Source of the DNA: Pseudomonas pisciculturae
GTDB taxonomy: Bacteria; Pseudomonadota; Gammaproteobacteria; Pseudomonadales; Pseudomonadaceae
Length of the DNA stretch: 64,000 nt
Direction: 5' to 3'
NCBI RefSeq assembly: GCF_015461805.1
Contig: NZ_JACVZE010000003.1
Coordinates: 372,001-436,000 of the forward strand
Part shown: positions 1 to 10,327 of the stretch, piece by piece
How positions within the stretch are numbered: the first letter of the stretch is position 1
How the letters are laid out: every line of letters starts with the position of its first letter
Program-made: the position numbers and the translations under genes
Notes under the pieces: model-generated
Database searches by the model: none
What the model was told of the DNA's origin: nothing
Seen by the model: the letters and a program-made list of their open reading frames with translations, nothing else

Positions 1-1
1 A

Positions 2-415
2 GGGTTCGCGGTCGTCGCCGATGAGGTGCGCAGCCTTGCTCTAAGAACCCAGCAGTCCGCCGAGGAAATCGAAGGCTTGATTGGAGGCCTGCACAACGGC
101 ACGCAACAGGTCGCCGACATCTTGGACCATAGCCGCACGCTGACCGACAACAGCGTCGGCTTGGCACGCAACGCCGGGGACGCCCTGAGCGAAATCGCTC
201 GCACAGTGATGGTCATCCAGGAAATGAACCCGCAGATTGCCGCAGCCGCCGAAGAGCAAAGTGCGGTGGCCGAAGAGATCAATCGCAGCGTATTGAAAGT
301 TCGCGATGCCTCGGAGCAGACCGCCGCCGCCAGTGAACAGACGGCGACGGCGAGCATCGAACTGGCAAGACTGGGCACCGATTTGCAGCAGTGCGTGGGG
401 CAGTTCAAGGTATGA
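2..415 (+). CDS. Methyl-accepting chemotaxis protein, C-terminal part (5' truncated by window)
   Basis: The frame is open from base 2 to the TGA at 413-415, giving 137 residues. It opens with GFAVVADEVRSLA, the strongly conserved segment next to the hairpin tip of the chemoreceptor signalling domain, which contacts CheA and CheW. The remainder is an Ala/Glu/Gln-rich heptad helix (EEQSAVAEEINRSV, AAASEQTATAS) typical of the returning coiled-coil arm. The sensory, transmembrane and HAMP parts lie outside the window, so the ligand cannot be inferred. There is no CheR-docking pentapeptide at the C-terminus. It converges on the ABC transporter gene only 15 bases away. Confidence 0.93.
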   Translation, partial: GFAVVADEVRSLALRTQQSAEEIEGLIGGLHNGTQQVADILDHSRTLTDNSVGLARNAGDALSEIARTVMVIQEMNPQIAAAAEEQSAVAEEINRSVLKVRDASEQTAAASEQTATASIELARLGTDLQQCVGQFKV

Positions 416-430
416 CCGCCCTCGCTGGCC

Positions 431-1165
431 CTACAACACCTGGCGCAAGAAGGCCTGGGCCCGAGGGTCTTTCGGCGCATCGAAGAACTGGGCTGGGGCC
501 GCGTCTTCCAACAATTTACCGTGATCGAAGAACAGCACCCGGTCGGCCACTTCACGGGCAAAGCCCATTTCGTGGGTGACGCAAACCATGGTCATGCCTT
601 CCAGGGCCAGGGTTTTCATCACGTCCAGCACTTCGCCGACCATTTCCGGGTCCAGCGCCGAGGTGGGCTCGTCAAACAGCATCACCTTGGGCTCCATCGC
701 CAGGGCGCGGGCAATCGCTACCCGCTGCTGCTGGCCACCGGAGAGGCGAGAGGGAAACTCGTTGGCTTTCTGGGCGATGCCGACCTTTTCCAGCAAGGCC
801 AGGGCCTTGGCTTCGCGCTCTTTCTTGCCGCGCTTGCGCACGACTTTTTGCGCCAGGCAGAGGTTTTCCAGCACGGTCATGTGGGGGAACAGGTTGAAGT
901 GCTGGAACACCATGCCGACTTCGCGGCGGTAGGCATTCACATCGGTCTTCGGGTCGGCCAGTTGCAGGCCGTCGATGCTAACCGAGCCTTCATCAAACTC
1001 TTCCAGGCCGTTGAGGCAGCGCAGAAAGGTGGATTTACCCGAGCCCGACGGGCCGATCACCACCAACACTTCGCCCTTGGCCACCTGAGTGGTGACATGG
1101 TCGACCGCCCGTACCACATGGCCGCGGGTGTCGAAGACTTTTACCAGATCGCGGACTTCAATCAC
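431..1165 (-). CDS. Polar amino-acid ABC transporter, ATP-binding subunit
   Basis: This 244-residue ATPase belongs to the GlnQ/HisP (PAAT) family and powers import of a polar amino acid. Visible motifs are Walker A GPSGSGKS (residues 38-45), a Q-loop in [10 protein letters not shown], the signature LSGGQQQR, Walker B VMLFDEP with the D-loop SALD, and the H-loop VTHEMGF. I chose the GTG at 1165 because GGAGG lies 10 bases upstream and the protein then begins [11 protein letters not shown], usual for the family; a TTG at 1186 would add seven residues. The gene overlaps the end of the permease gene by 8 bases, so the two are translationally coupled. The substrate is not readable from sequence. 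Confidence 0.93.
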   Translation of the reverse strand: MIEVRDLVKVFDTRGHVVRAVDHVTTQVAKGEVLVVIGPSGSGKSTFLRCLNGLEEFDEGSVSIDGLQLADPKTDVNAYRREVGMVFQHFNLFPHMTVLENLCLAQKVVRKRGKKEREAKALALLEKVGIAQKANEFPSRLSGGQQQRVAIARALAMEPKVMLFDEPTSALDPEMVGEVLDVMKTLALEGMTMVCVTHEMGFAREVADRVLFFDHGKLLEDAAPAQFFDAPKDPRAQAFLRQVL

Positions 1166-2117
1166 TTTGTGCGAGCCTCCGCTCAAGCCGGCTGGCCATT
1201 TTCGACAGCGGCAGGTTGATCAGCAGGTACAAGCCTGCAACGCAGAACAGGATTTCAAACGGCGAGAACGAGGTGGTGATCACTTCGCGACCGCTTTTTA
1301 GCAGCTCGGTAATCGCAATTACCGAGACCAGCGAGGTGTCTTTGACCAGGCTGATAAATTGCCCGGCCAGCGGCGGCAGCACGCGCTTGAACGCCTGCGG
1401 CAGCACCACGTGACGCATCGACTGGCTGGCGCTCAAGCCCAGGGACCGGGCCGCTTCGTTCTGGCCACGGGTGATGGATTGCACACCCGCGCGCACGATC
1501 TCCGCCACATAGGCGCCCGTGAACAACGACAGCGCGGCGATCCCGGCAAACTCCCGGGACAGGTTGAGTACCGTGCCGATAAAGAAATAGAAAATGAAGA
1601 TCTGCACCAGCAGCGGCGTGCCGCGCACCAGCTCGACATAGATCGTCGACAGGTCCCGAAGCGTCGGGTTGCTGGACAAGCGGCACAAGCCCGTCGCCAA
1701 GCCGATCACCAGGCCCAGGATGCCCGACACCACCGACAGCCACAGCGTGGTCCACAAGCCCCACATCAACGGCCCCAACGCCCAATGCCGGGTCACACCC
1801 ACCACGTCGCCTTCGGCCACATCGTCGCCGCGCGCCACTTGCAGGCTGTTGTCTGCCACGGTGAGCTTTTGCTCAACGCCTGCGTCATTGCGCAGGGTCA
1901 CTTCAGCGACATCGCCTTTGCGCACCAACTCAATAACGGTGGAGATGTCGGCGGCACGCTGGGACTCTTCAGCCTGGTAGGCGAAATACTGCGGTACGCG
2001 GTTCCAGCGCCACTCGTAAGACATCAGCGAGGTGGCGTAGTACAAGGCGCCGGCCAAGCCGACCAGCACGACTACGGTCAGCAGGTGCCAGGGCCATTGG
2101 GCTTTTTTCTGTTTCAT
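1158..2117 (-). CDS. Polar amino-acid ABC transporter, permease subunit
   Basis: This 319-residue inner-membrane protein is of the HisM/GlnP type. It has one N-terminal membrane segment (about residues 8-28), a hydrophilic periplasmic stretch of about 90 residues, then about five membrane helices. The cytoplasmic EAA loop that docks the ATPase is visible as [20 protein letters not shown]. The long extra-membrane insert after the first helix is larger than in minimal permeases of the family. The ATG at 2117 follows a GGAAAG element; longer in-frame extensions would run into the REP repeat upstream and are rejected. It lies between the ATPase gene and a binding-protein gene, so the three form one transporter operon. 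Confidence 0.92.
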   Translation of the reverse strand: MKQKKAQWPWHLLTVVVLVGLAGALYYATSLMSYEWRWNRVPQYFAYQAEESQRAADISTVIELVRKGDVAEVTLRNDAGVEQKLTVADNSLQVARGDDVAEGDVVGVTRHWALGPLMWGLWTTLWLSVVSGILGLVIGLATGLCRLSSNPTLRDLSTIYVELVRGTPLLVQIFIFYFFIGTVLNLSREFAGIAALSLFTGAYVAEIVRAGVQSITRGQNEAARSLGLSASQSMRHVVLPQAFKRVLPPLAGQFISLVKDTSLVSVIAITELLKSGREVITTSFSPFEILFCVAGLYLLINLPLSKMASRLERRLAQSD

Positions 2118-2153
2118 TTCACTTTCCGGGATGTGTATTGCCTGGCAGGCCGT

Positions 2154-2227
2154 CATCGCGGGCAAGCCCGCTCCCACATTTTGATTTGTGAACACCGTCA
2201 AATGTGGGAGCTGGCTTGCCTGCGATA
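2154..2227. repeat. REP doublet, mixed subtype
   Basis: Two inverted REP arms of about 26 bases have their GTGGGAG ends facing each other. The left arm is the CGGGCAAGCCCGC subtype and the right arm is the CTGGCTTGCCTGC subtype. The spacer carries the TTTG...TGTGAACAC sequence also found in the doublets at 17840 and 37645. It lies between the permease and binding-protein genes of one operon. Confidence 0.88.
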
Positions 2228-2248
2228 CAGGCAACGCGGTCTAAAGCC

Positions 2249-3052
2249 TTATTCCATATCCTTGAGCCACTCGGAGCTCTTGAACCACTTGTCATGGATG
2301 CGACCGTAAGTGCCGTCGTTACGGATCTGGTGCAGGAAGTTATTGATGAAATTGATGCTGTCGTAATCGCCTTTTTTCAGGCCAAACGCCAGAGGCTCGA
2401 AGGTGAAGGGTTCGTCGAGGAACACCAGCTTGCCGTTACCGACTTTTTTCTCGGCAACCACGTTGTACGGCGCGTCATACACAAAGGCATCGGCCTTGCC
2501 GTTGACCACGTCCAGCACGCCTTCCTGCTCGTTGTCGTAACCATGGTACTTGGCCTTGGAGATCAGCTTCTTGGCGACCATCTCACCGGTGGTGCCCAGC
2601 TTGGAGGTCAGGCGATATTTCTCATCGTTCAGGTCTTTGTAGGACTTGATGGTGCCTTCCAGGTCCTTGCGGATCAGCAAGGTCTGGCCGACCACGATGA
2701 AGGGTTCGCTGAAGTTCAGGCGCAGGTTGCGTTCCTGGGTCAGGGTCATGCCGCTGCCGATCATGTCGAACTTGCCGGTGAGGAAGGCCGGGATGATGCC
2801 GTCGTAACCGGTAGACACCAGTTCCAGCTTCACGCCCATGGACTTGGCCATGGCCTTGAGGATGTCGACTTCAAAGCCGATGATTTCGCCACGCTTGTCT
2901 GTCATTTCGAACGGCATGTAGGTCGGGTCCATGCCGACTTTCAGCGTGCCGCGCTTGACCGCATCATCAATGGCACCGGCCTGGGCCGCATTGGCCGCGA
3001 CCAGCGCAGTGACGCCTAAAAGCAGCATCGAAAGATACTTTTTCATCATCAA
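2249..3052 (-). CDS. Periplasmic amino-acid-binding protein of the ABC transporter
   Basis: This 267-residue extracellular solute-binding protein (family 3) has a signal peptide ending at about residue 25 (NAAQA before GAIDD). The mature part opens with the family's RGTLKVGMDPTYMPFEM and GEIIGFEVDILKAMAKSMG blocks, followed by SGMTLTQER and the Asp in DAFVYDAPYN. It would deliver a polar amino acid to the permease encoded just downstream, from which it is separated by a REP doublet. A close paralogue lies directly upstream at 3266-4066. The ligand is not assignable by eye. Confidence 0.92.
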   Translation of the reverse strand: MMMKKYLSMLLLGVTALVAANAAQAGAIDDAVKRGTLKVGMDPTYMPFEMTDKRGEIIGFEVDILKAMAKSMGVKLELVSTGYDGIIPAFLTGKFDMIGSGMTLTQERNLRLNFSEPFIVVGQTLLIRKDLEGTIKSYKDLNDEKYRLTSKLGTTGEMVAKKLISKAKYHGYDNEQEGVLDVVNGKADAFVYDAPYNVVAEKKVGNGKLVFLDEPFTFEPLAFGLKKGDYDSINFINNFLHQIRNDGTYGRIHDKWFKSSEWLKDME

Positions 3053-3265
3053 GTCCCCTGAACGATTCTTATGAGTTCGGCGCGCAAAAGGGCTGCACCA
3101 TTTCGGGGTGCGATCCTAACCCACTCGTTGCCCGTCACAAAGGTTTCACGGGTATTTGTTATCGGCGTATGTCGGAAAAGCCCCACAATTGCGCGGCAAA
3201 CAGCAGCCGTAGACACGTGCGTGAGGCGCCCTACGGATCAACTGATGTGTAAGAAGTTATGAATT

Positions 3266-4066
3266 TCAGTCCATTTCCGCCATCCAGGCGGTGTCTTTGA
3301 ACCACTTGTCATGCAGCCGATCGTAGGTGCCGTCCTGGGCAATCTGGCTGAGAAAGTGGTTGATCCAGTTGAGGCTGTCGTAATCGCCTTTTCTTAACCC
3401 AAAGGCCAGCGGCTCATAGGTGAAAGGCTGCTCCAGCGCCAGCAATGCACTGTTTTCCGGCCGGCTCGCGGCGATCAGGTTGTAGGGGGCGTCATGAACA
3501 AAAGCGTCGACCTGGCCCGCCGCCACCTGTCGTATTCCTTCTTCCGGCGTGGCAAAGCTGCTCAGCCGAGCAGCCCCCAAAAAGCGCTGTGCTGCCACCT
3601 GGCCAGTGGTGCCTTCGATGGTGGCGACCCTGTAGCCTGCGTTGTCCAGGTCTTCGATGCTGGCGACCATCCCGGCCAGGCTGGGGTGCAGCAACGCGGT
3701 CTGGCCGACCACCATAAATGAATCGCTGAAATTCAGCTTGAGGTTGCGCTCTTGCGTTACCGTCATGCCGCTGCCGATCAGGTCGAACTTGTTCGCCGTC
3801 AAACCGGCCAGCAGCTCGGTATAGGGCACCGCAACGAGCTCCAACTCCACCCCCAGCGCGCGACTCATCACCCGCAAAAGGTCGACTTCAAAGCCGATGA
3901 TGCGCCCCCGCTTGTCCGTCATTTCGAAGGGCACGTAGGTCGGCGTGGTACCGACTCTCAGCGTGCCACGCGCCACGGCATCGTCCAGTGCCCCGGCGCT
4001 CGCCGAGGCGGCACCAAGCCATACGACCGCGCCAAGCAGCAATGCCGAACAATACCTGTTGATCAT
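3266..4066 (-). CDS. Paralogous periplasmic amino-acid-binding protein
   Basis: This 266-residue family 3 solute-binding protein has a signal peptide (cleavage near ASASA before GALDD). It is collinear with the neighbouring 2249-3052 product and shares RGTLRVGTTPTYVPFEM, SGMTVTQERNLKLNFS, GTTGQVAAQRF and KGDYDSLNWINHFL. The likely origin is tandem duplication followed by divergence. A separate 213-base gap suggests its own promoter. It probably feeds the same permease/ATPase pair with a second ligand or a different affinity; no other transporter subunits are nearby. Confidence 0.9.
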   Translation of the reverse strand: MINRYCSALLLGAVVWLGAASASAGALDDAVARGTLRVGTTPTYVPFEMTDKRGRIIGFEVDLLRVMSRALGVELELVAVPYTELLAGLTANKFDLIGSGMTVTQERNLKLNFSDSFMVVGQTALLHPSLAGMVASIEDLDNAGYRVATIEGTTGQVAAQRFLGAARLSSFATPEEGIRQVAAGQVDAFVHDAPYNLIAASRPENSALLALEQPFTYEPLAFGLRKGDYDSLNWINHFLSQIAQDGTYDRLHDKWFKDTAWMAEMD

Positions 4067-4217
4067 GAGTCCCCCCGTGACGTGTAGATTTGGGGGGCGA
4101 TGCTACCCCAGCGGCGGGCACGGAAAAACGCTTCGAACAAAGGTCTTTTGTTTCGAAATAACAATAAGTTAAGTCTGATGAAAGACAGCAAAAAACGCTG
4201 TAGGAGCAGTGTTCAAA

Positions 4218-4246
4218 ACGCCCCCGAGGGGAACCCTCGAGGGCGT
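4218..4246 (-). terminator. Rho-independent terminator after opgH
   Basis: The arms ACGCCCCCGAGGG and CCCTCGAGGGCGT pair over 13 positions with one mismatch around a 3-base loop. On the minus strand the stem is followed by TTTTG. It lies 6 bases past the opgH stop codon. Confidence 0.8.
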
Positions 4247-4251
4247 CTGAA

Positions 4252-6822
4252 TCAGGCCGGTTGGGCCTGGGACGTCAACGGTTGCAGCGGCAGCAACGGT
4301 GCGTGCGGGTCGGACTTGACGGAGTCGCGCCAGGCGGCGAGCCACTCTGGGTGCCCTTCACTCCAGACCTGCTCGTGCAGGCGAGCCAGGGCCACCGGAT
4401 CGCTGAGCAAGGCCACGCGTTCGTTGTTGTTGAGGCCGGCAGGGCCGACTTTCAACGCATGGCGAACACGCTCCACGCGCAGGTACTCGATCGGTTCCGC
4501 CTCACGGTGACGCGAGGTCGCCAGAGCGCAAGCCAGGGCGTTCTGCTGCGGGTCAACCACCGCACGCACAAAGCCGTCGTTGAGCGCATGCCAACGGTTT
4601 TCGTGGGTGTATTTCTCGGTGGAGAGCAACGCTTGCGGCGGGTTGTATTCCTCAGGGATCAGGAACAGGCTCTCGTCGCGGGACTTGAGGCCCAGCTTGA
4701 CCCGACTGGAGATCACCGACACCGGGATCGACAGCATCAGCGAACCAACGATCGGCACCAGCCACCACAGGAAGCTTGGGTTCAACCACACCACCAGCAG
4801 TGCCCACAAGAAGCCCAGCACGGTTTGCGGGCCGTGGCGCTTGACCGCTTCGCTCCATGGGGTGGAGTCGTCATCACGCTGCGGCGAGTTCCAGGTCGCG
4901 GCCCAGCCGAGGAACGCGGCCAGTACGAAACGCGTGTGGAAAATCATCCGCACCGGCGCCAGCAGCATGGAGAACAGCATCTCCAGCAGCATCGACAAGG
5001 TCACCTTGAACTTGCCACCAAACTCTTTCGCGCCCTTGGCCCAGATCAGGATGATGCTCAGCAATTTAGGCAGGAACAGCAACACGATGGTGGTGGAAAA
5101 CAGCGCCACCGCCTTGTCGGGGTGCCATTGCGGCCACAGCGGGTACAACTGGCGCGGCGCCATGAAGTACTGCGGCTCCATCAGGGTGTTCACTGCCAGC
5201 AAGGCGGTGGACAACACCAGGAACAAGAACCACAACGGCGCCGACAGGTAAGACATCACACCGGTCAGGAACACCGCACGGTGCACCGGGTGCATGCCTT
5301 TAACCAGGAACAGACGAAAGTTCATCAAGTTACCGTGGCACCAGCGACGGTCACGCTTGAGTTCGTCCAGCAGGTTTGGCGGCAGTTCTTCGTAGCTGCC
5401 CGGCAGGTCGTAGGCAATCCACACGCCCCAGCCGGCACGGCGCATCAGCGCCGCTTCAACGAAGTCGTGAGACAGGATCGCACCGGCGAACGCGCCTTTA
5501 CCCGGCAACGGCGCCAGGGCGCAGTGCTCGATAAACGGCTTCATACGGATGATTGCGTTGTGACCCCAGTAGTGGGATTCACCCAACTGCCAGAAGTGCA
5601 GGCCGGCGGTGAACAGCGGGCCGTAAACGCGGGTGGCGAACTGCTGCATGCGCGCATACAGGGTGTCCATGCCCGACGCACGTGGCGCGGTCTGGATAAT
5701 CCCGGCGTCCGGCGTGGCTTCCATCAGGCGCACCAGGCTGGTCAGGCATTCGCCGCTCATCACGCTGTCGGCGTCGAGCACCACCATGTACTTGTAGTCA
5801 CTGCCCCAGCGACGGCAGAAGTCGTCGAGGTTGCCGCTCTTGCGCTTTACGCGACGGCGGCGGCGGCGATAGAAGATCTTGCCGAAGCCGTTGGCTTCTC
5901 GGCATACGTCGAGCCAGGCTTGCTGTTCGGCGATGCAGATGTCGGCATCATTACTGTCGCTGAGCACGAAAAAATCGAAGCGGTCCAGGTCACCGGTAGC
6001 CGCCACCGACTCGAAGGTAGCGCGCAGGCCGGCAAATACCCGGGGCACGTCTTCGTTGCAGATCGGCATGACCAACGCAGTGCGGGCATCTTTCGGAATC
6101 GGCTCGTCACCGGCACTTTTACCGGAGATACGGTATTTATCGTGACCGGTTAGCAGTTCCAGGAAGCCCATCAGCGCCGTCCAGAAACCGGCCGACACCC
6201 AGCAGAACAAGATCCCGAACATGATCAGGATGCTGGTTTGCAGCGCGTAAGGCAGTACCTGGGTAGCGGTTTGCAGCAGGGTCTGGTTGCGGATTTCGTC
6301 GAAGTCCACCAGCGACCAGCCCTGGTACGGCATGATGCCTTTCATGTACCAGCCGGCAACGATGGTCTGGCCGAGCATCAGCACCAGCAGGATGTAACGG
6401 CGAATCGACCCCACGGTACGCCAGCGCGCAGCCGGCAGTACACGCTCGTCTTTCGGCGGCTTGGGCGGGTTGGTGCGACCGGTCATCCGGCGCCAACCGC
6501 GCACCAGGATGTTGGTGCGCCAAGGCTCGGGCACCACCTTGGTACGACGGATCGGCGGCGTAGCCTTGAGGCACACGCGACCGCTGGCGTCGAGCACGAG
6601 CATTTCGGCGTCTTGCAGTTCTTCAGCAGTACTGAGGCTCAAGCGGCGGCCAACCGACGCTTGGGCAGCGTCGGTTGGTGCGTCGAACGTCGAAGACGAC
6701 AGGCGTTCATGCAACTCGGTGAAGGATGTGCAGCCCGCCAGTTCGGCGCGCTGCTCAGCGGTCATCGGTAGATGCGCCAGGTACTCGGACAGAGTTTCTG
6801 GCTGGACTTGAGAATTACTCAT
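4252..6822 (-). CDS. opgH: Glucans biosynthesis glucosyltransferase H
   Basis: This 856-residue inner-membrane glycosyltransferase (family GT2) polymerises the beta-1,2-glucose backbone of osmoregulated periplasmic glucans from UDP-glucose. The processive-GT2 residues are visible as [26 protein letters not shown] and a QxxRW-type site read as RDRRWCHGN. About eight membrane helices flank this cytoplasmic domain (two before, the rest after). A very basic patch, [10 protein letters not shown], lies just before the LDADS motif. The ATG at 6822 overlaps the end of opgG by 8 bases, which couples the pair. Length fits the usual OpgH of pseudomonads. Confidence 0.97.
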   Translation of the reverse strand: MSNSQVQPETLSEYLAHLPMTAEQRAELAGCTSFTELHERLSSSTFDAPTDAAQASVGRRLSLSTAEELQDAEMLVLDASGRVCLKATPPIRRTKVVPEPWRTNILVRGWRRMTGRTNPPKPPKDERVLPAARWRTVGSIRRYILLVLMLGQTIVAGWYMKGIMPYQGWSLVDFDEIRNQTLLQTATQVLPYALQTSILIMFGILFCWVSAGFWTALMGFLELLTGHDKYRISGKSAGDEPIPKDARTALVMPICNEDVPRVFAGLRATFESVAATGDLDRFDFFVLSDSNDADICIAEQQAWLDVCREANGFGKIFYRRRRRRVKRKSGNLDDFCRRWGSDYKYMVVLDADSVMSGECLTSLVRLMEATPDAGIIQTAPRASGMDTLYARMQQFATRVYGPLFTAGLHFWQLGESHYWGHNAIIRMKPFIEHCALAPLPGKGAFAGAILSHDFVEAALMRRAGWGVWIAYDLPGSYEELPPNLLDELKRDRRWCHGNLMNFRLFLVKGMHPVHRAVFLTGVMSYLSAPLWFLFLVLSTALLAVNTLMEPQYFMAPRQLYPLWPQWHPDKAVALFSTTIVLLFLPKLLSIILIWAKGAKEFGGKFKVTLSMLLEMLFSMLLAPVRMIFHTRFVLAAFLGWAATWNSPQRDDDSTPWSEAVKRHGPQTVLGFLWALLVVWLNPSFLWWLVPIVGSLMLSIPVSVISSRVKLGLKSRDESLFLIPEEYNPPQALLSTEKYTHENRWHALNDGFVRAVVDPQQNALACALATSRHREAEPIEYLRVERVRHALKVGPAGLNNNERVALLSDPVALARLHEQVWSEGHPEWLAAWRDSVKSDPHAPLLPLQPLTSQAQPA

Positions 6823-8551
6823 CGGCAGGCAACTGATAGCTCCAGGTTTCGGTCAGGACGTGTTCGGTCTTTTCCGGCTCCGGCGTGGCTGGGGCAGCTT
6901 CTGGCTGCTTGGCTTCCTGGTCTTTAGCGTCTTTCTTGGCGTGTTTCTCGTGTTGCTTGGCCAGCACTTTGTCGGCCTTGAGCACTTGGCTCGAAACCTT
7001 CTCAGGCTCAGGCTTCACAATGTCCTGGACCAGCGCGGCACGCATTTCGGTCGGCTTGCCTGCGTCTTTGATCTTCATACGCAGGGTCAGGCGCCAGCCT
7101 TTGGTGTGCTCGTTGTAGCGCACGCTGTTCTCAACCAGCTCAGCGTTATCGCCAACACTGACTTCGCTACGAACTGCGGCGTCTGACGGCAGTGCCTTGA
7201 GGGACGGGCCCTCGAAGTCCACCAGGTAAGCCACGCTGCCGTCTGGCTGACGGATCAGGTTGGACTGTTTCACGTCACCAGTGGAACGCAGGGTCTGCTT
7301 GACCCAGGCGCTGTCGGCCGGGTGCAGGGCTTTTTCGTCCATGGTCCAGTGCAGGCGGTAGGCCACGTCCAGCGGCTTGCCAACTTCAGGCAGGGTTTCC
7401 GGGCTCCAGAACGCAACGATGTTGTCGTTGGTTTCATCGGCAGTCGGGATCTCTACCAGGTTGACGGTGCCTTTGCCCCAGTCGCCTTCAGGCTCGATCC
7501 AGGCGCTTGGGCGCTTGTCGTAGTTGTCGTCCAGGTCTTCGTAGTGGCTGAAATCGCGACCGCGTTGCAGCAGGCCGAAACCACGTGGGTTTTCGACGGT
7601 GAAGTTGCTGACCGACAGGTGTTTAGGGTTGTTCAGTGGGCGCCAGATCCACTCGCCATTGCCGGCATGGATCGACAGGCCGCTGGAATCGTGCAGCTCG
7701 CGACGGTAGTTCAGCACTTTGGACGGCTGGTTCGCGCCAAACAGGTACATGCTGGTCAACGGGGCAACGCCCAGCTTGGTGACCTTGTCGCGCAGGAACA
7801 TCTGGGACTTGACGTCGACAATGGTGTCGGTGCCAGGGCGCAGGGTCAGGCGGTAGGCGCCGGTGGCGCGCGGCGAGTCCAGCAGGGCAAAGATCACCAG
7901 TTGCTTCTCACCCGGCTTTGGACGCTCGATCCAGAACTCGGTGAAACGCGGGAATTCTTCGCCAGAAGGCAATGCGGTGTCGATCGCCATGCCACGGGCC
8001 GACAGGCCATACGACTGGCCCTTGCCTACGACGCGGAAGTAGCTCGCGCCCAGCATGGTCATGATTTCGTCTTGCTTGTCGGCCTTGTTGATCGGGTACA
8101 GCACACGGAAACCGGCATAACCCAGTTGTTCAGTGGCTTTAGGATCAAACTTCACGTCGCCGAAATCGAAACGACTCGCGTCGTACTTGATTTCGTTAAC
8201 GCTGCTGGCCGTGACTTCGTTGATTTTCACCGGCGTATCGAAGTGCATACCCTGATGATAGAAGGACAGCTTGAACGGCGTGTCCTGATCGGCCCACTCG
8301 GCTTTTTCGCTGCGGAAACGAATCTTCTGATAGTCAGCAAATTTCATTTCGCGGAATTCGTTCGGCAGATTGCTGCGCGGAGCTTCGTACTTCTGCCCGG
8401 CCAGTTCTTTTGCCTTGGCCGACACATCATCCAGACTGAATGCCCACAGTTGACCCGCGCCGAACAGGCAGAACAGGGCAGAGCCCGTCACCAGTACGTT
8501 TCGTAACCGTTTGGCAGACAATTTTGGTGCATTACAGGGACTAACAATCAC
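6815..8551 (-). CDS. opgG: Glucans biosynthesis protein G (periplasmic)
   Basis: This 578-residue periplasmic protein is needed for processing and branching of osmoregulated glucans made by OpgH. After a basic N-terminus and a hydrophobic stretch ([20 protein letters not shown]) the mature domain starts [19 protein letters not shown], as in known MdoG proteins. The body is the two-domain beta-sandwich family. The C-terminus is an unusual Lys/Ala/Glu-rich tail (about the last 55 residues). I chose the GTG at 8551 because GAGGG lies 8 bases upstream and the product reads [10 protein letters not shown]. The ATG at 8578 would add nine residues without a clear ribosome site. Confidence 0.95.
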   Translation of the reverse strand: MIVSPCNAPKLSAKRLRNVLVTGSALFCLFGAGQLWAFSLDDVSAKAKELAGQKYEAPRSNLPNEFREMKFADYQKIRFRSEKAEWADQDTPFKLSFYHQGMHFDTPVKINEVTASSVNEIKYDASRFDFGDVKFDPKATEQLGYAGFRVLYPINKADKQDEIMTMLGASYFRVVGKGQSYGLSARGMAIDTALPSGEEFPRFTEFWIERPKPGEKQLVIFALLDSPRATGAYRLTLRPGTDTIVDVKSQMFLRDKVTKLGVAPLTSMYLFGANQPSKVLNYRRELHDSSGLSIHAGNGEWIWRPLNNPKHLSVSNFTVENPRGFGLLQRGRDFSHYEDLDDNYDKRPSAWIEPEGDWGKGTVNLVEIPTADETNDNIVAFWSPETLPEVGKPLDVAYRLHWTMDEKALHPADSAWVKQTLRSTGDVKQSNLIRQPDGSVAYLVDFEGPSLKALPSDAAVRSEVSVGDNAELVENSVRYNEHTKGWRLTLRMKIKDAGKPTEMRAALVQDIVKPEPEKVSSQVLKADKVLAKQHEKHAKKDAKDQEAKQPEAAPATPEPEKTEHVLTETWSYQLPADE

Positions 8552-8818
8552 GAGCAACCCTCGCCGAAAACAGATCAAAAAACCAACGGCCAGCTATCTA
8601 TATGCCAGGTTGGCGAGCATTGTTCCGACTCCCCTGGGTCAAAATGATTCCCCTGAGGCTATCGGACAAGTCTCTACCTAAGTCAAAAATGGACCAAACA
8701 ACGCTGATCCCCGTAGCGCGCGATTATCTAGTAGCCCGCGAAACAACGCATCAGGGACAACGAAGTATTTGTAGTGAAACCCTGCGTTTTTAGGCATTAA
8801 AAGTCGTTTTTAATACAT

Positions 8819-9256
8819 TTACGTCTGTAAGAGGAAGGTGACAGGCCCGTCATTGACCAAATGCACCTGCATATCCGCGCCAAAACGCCCCGACGCCACC
8901 TTGCCATGCAATTGTTGCGCTTGTAACAACAAATGGTCGAAAAGCGCCGCCCCAAGTGCCGGCGGGGCCGCGGTGGTGAAACTTGGCCGTAGCCCGCTCT
9001 TGGTGTCGGCCGCCAGCGTGAACTGCGAAACCAGCAGCAAACCGCCACCCACGTCCTTGAGCGACAGGTTCATCTTGCCCTCGTCATCGCTGAACACCCG
9101 GTAGTTAAGCAGCTTGTGCAGCAGTTTGTCGGCGCTCTGCGGGGTGTCCGCAGGCTCCACTGCCACCAACACCAACAAACCCTGATCAATGGCCCCGACA
9201 ATTTCGCCGTCGACCTCAACCCGGGCGCCTCGCACCCGTTGCAACAGGCCCTTCAT
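8819..9256 (-). CDS. dtd: D-aminoacyl-tRNA deacylase
   Basis: This 145-residue cytoplasmic enzyme hydrolyses D-amino acids from mischarged tRNAs, chiefly D-Tyr-tRNA. The two active-site segments of DTD dimers are present: SQFTLAAD (about residues 77-84) and [12 protein letters not shown] (about 87-98), the latter holding the Gly-x-Pro proofreading element. Length equals the family norm. The ATG at 9256 overlaps the stop of pip by 4 bases, so the genes are co-translated, as I recall for other pseudomonads. Confidence 0.96.
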   Translation of the reverse strand: MKGLLQRVRGARVEVDGEIVGAIDQGLLVLVAVEPADTPQSADKLLHKLLNYRVFSDDEGKMNLSLKDVGGGLLLVSQFTLAADTKSGLRPSFTTAAPPALGAALFDHLLLQAQQLHGKVASGRFGADMQVHLVNDGPVTFLLQT

Positions 9257-10224
9257 GCTTCTTCGGGCGGCAGGTCGAGCAAGCGACGGGCCATTTGGCT
9301 GGTCGCACGTACCAAGGCATCGGTGATACCAGGCTCGGAGGCTGCATGACCCGCTTCGCGAATCACCTGCAGCTCACTGTTAGGCCAAGCCTGGTGCAGT
9401 TCCCAAGCGTTATCCAGCGGGCAGATCATATCGTAGCGCCCGTGGATGATTACGCCAGGCAAATGGGCGATCTTGTGCATGTCTCGAATCAGCTGGTTGG
9501 GCTCAAGGAACGAGTTGTTGGTGAAGTAGTGGCACTCGATTCGCGCAATGGACAGGGCGCGTTGCGGCTCGGAAAACCGCTCCACATGCTGCGGGCTCGG
9601 GCACAGGCCCAACATGCGCCCTTCCCAACCGGACCAGGCTTTGGCCGCGTGCATCTGGGCGATCTGGTCGTTGCCGGTGAGGCGCTTGTGGTAGGCCGCG
9701 ATCATGTCGTGGCGCTCGTCCTGCGGGATCGGCGCCAGGTAGTCCTGCCAGTAATCCGGGAACAAACGGCTGGCGCCGGCCTGGTAGAACCACTCGATGT
9801 CCTGCGGGCGCGCCAGGAAGATGCCGCGCACGATCAAGCCATGCACGCGCTCCGGGTGGGTTTGCGCATAGGCCAGGGCCAGGGTCGAGCCCCAGGAGCC
9901 GCCGAACAACACCCATTTTTCGATGCCCAGGTGTTCACGGATGCGCTCAAGGTCTGCGACCAGGTCCCAGGTGGTGTTGTTTTCAAGGCTCGCGCGCGGC
10001 GTGGAACGGCCGCAACCACGCTGGTCGAAGGTGACGATGCGGTACAGATTCGGGTCGAAATAGCAGCGGCTCTGGGCATCGCAACCGGCGCCGGGGCCAC
10101 CATGGATGAAGACGACGGGCAAGCCTTCGGGGGAGCCACTTTCATCGACATACAGGGTGTGGGTGTCATCGACGGCCAGATCGTGCCGGGCGTAGGGTTT
10201 GATCTGCGGGTACCAAGTCTGCAT
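9253..10224 (-). CDS. pip: Proline iminopeptidase
   Basis: This 323-residue cytoplasmic alpha/beta-hydrolase (peptidase family S33) removes N-terminal proline from peptides. The oxyanion motif HGGPGAG appears at about residues 41-47. The nucleophile is in GGSWGS, the acid in [11 protein letters not shown] and the histidine in REAGHAASE. The length and the opening [16 protein letters not shown] agree with the bacterial PIP family. It overlaps dtd by 4 bases and is probably the first gene of a two-gene unit. Confidence 0.96.
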   Translation of the reverse strand: MQTWYPQIKPYARHDLAVDDTHTLYVDESGSPEGLPVVFIHGGPGAGCDAQSRCYFDPNLYRIVTFDQRGCGRSTPRASLENNTTWDLVADLERIREHLGIEKWVLFGGSWGSTLALAYAQTHPERVHGLIVRGIFLARPQDIEWFYQAGASRLFPDYWQDYLAPIPQDERHDMIAAYHKRLTGNDQIAQMHAAKAWSGWEGRMLGLCPSPQHVERFSEPQRALSIARIECHYFTNNSFLEPNQLIRDMHKIAHLPGVIIHGRYDMICPLDNAWELHQAWPNSELQVIREAGHAASEPGITDALVRATSQMARRLLDLPPEEA

Positions 10225-10327
10225 TGCGCGCTCCGTAGGGGGTCGGGTTCATCCCTGGGGGGACGTCTTTTATTTTGCCGTCTGGCACTATAAACCCGAA
10301 TTGTGCAATGAGCATGTCCTTGAGCGC

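Noticed and set aside
4261..6153. 630-codon plus-strand frame across opgH
   Set aside because: Shadow of opgH; composition is Gln/Arg/His-rich and no ribosome site or domain is seen.
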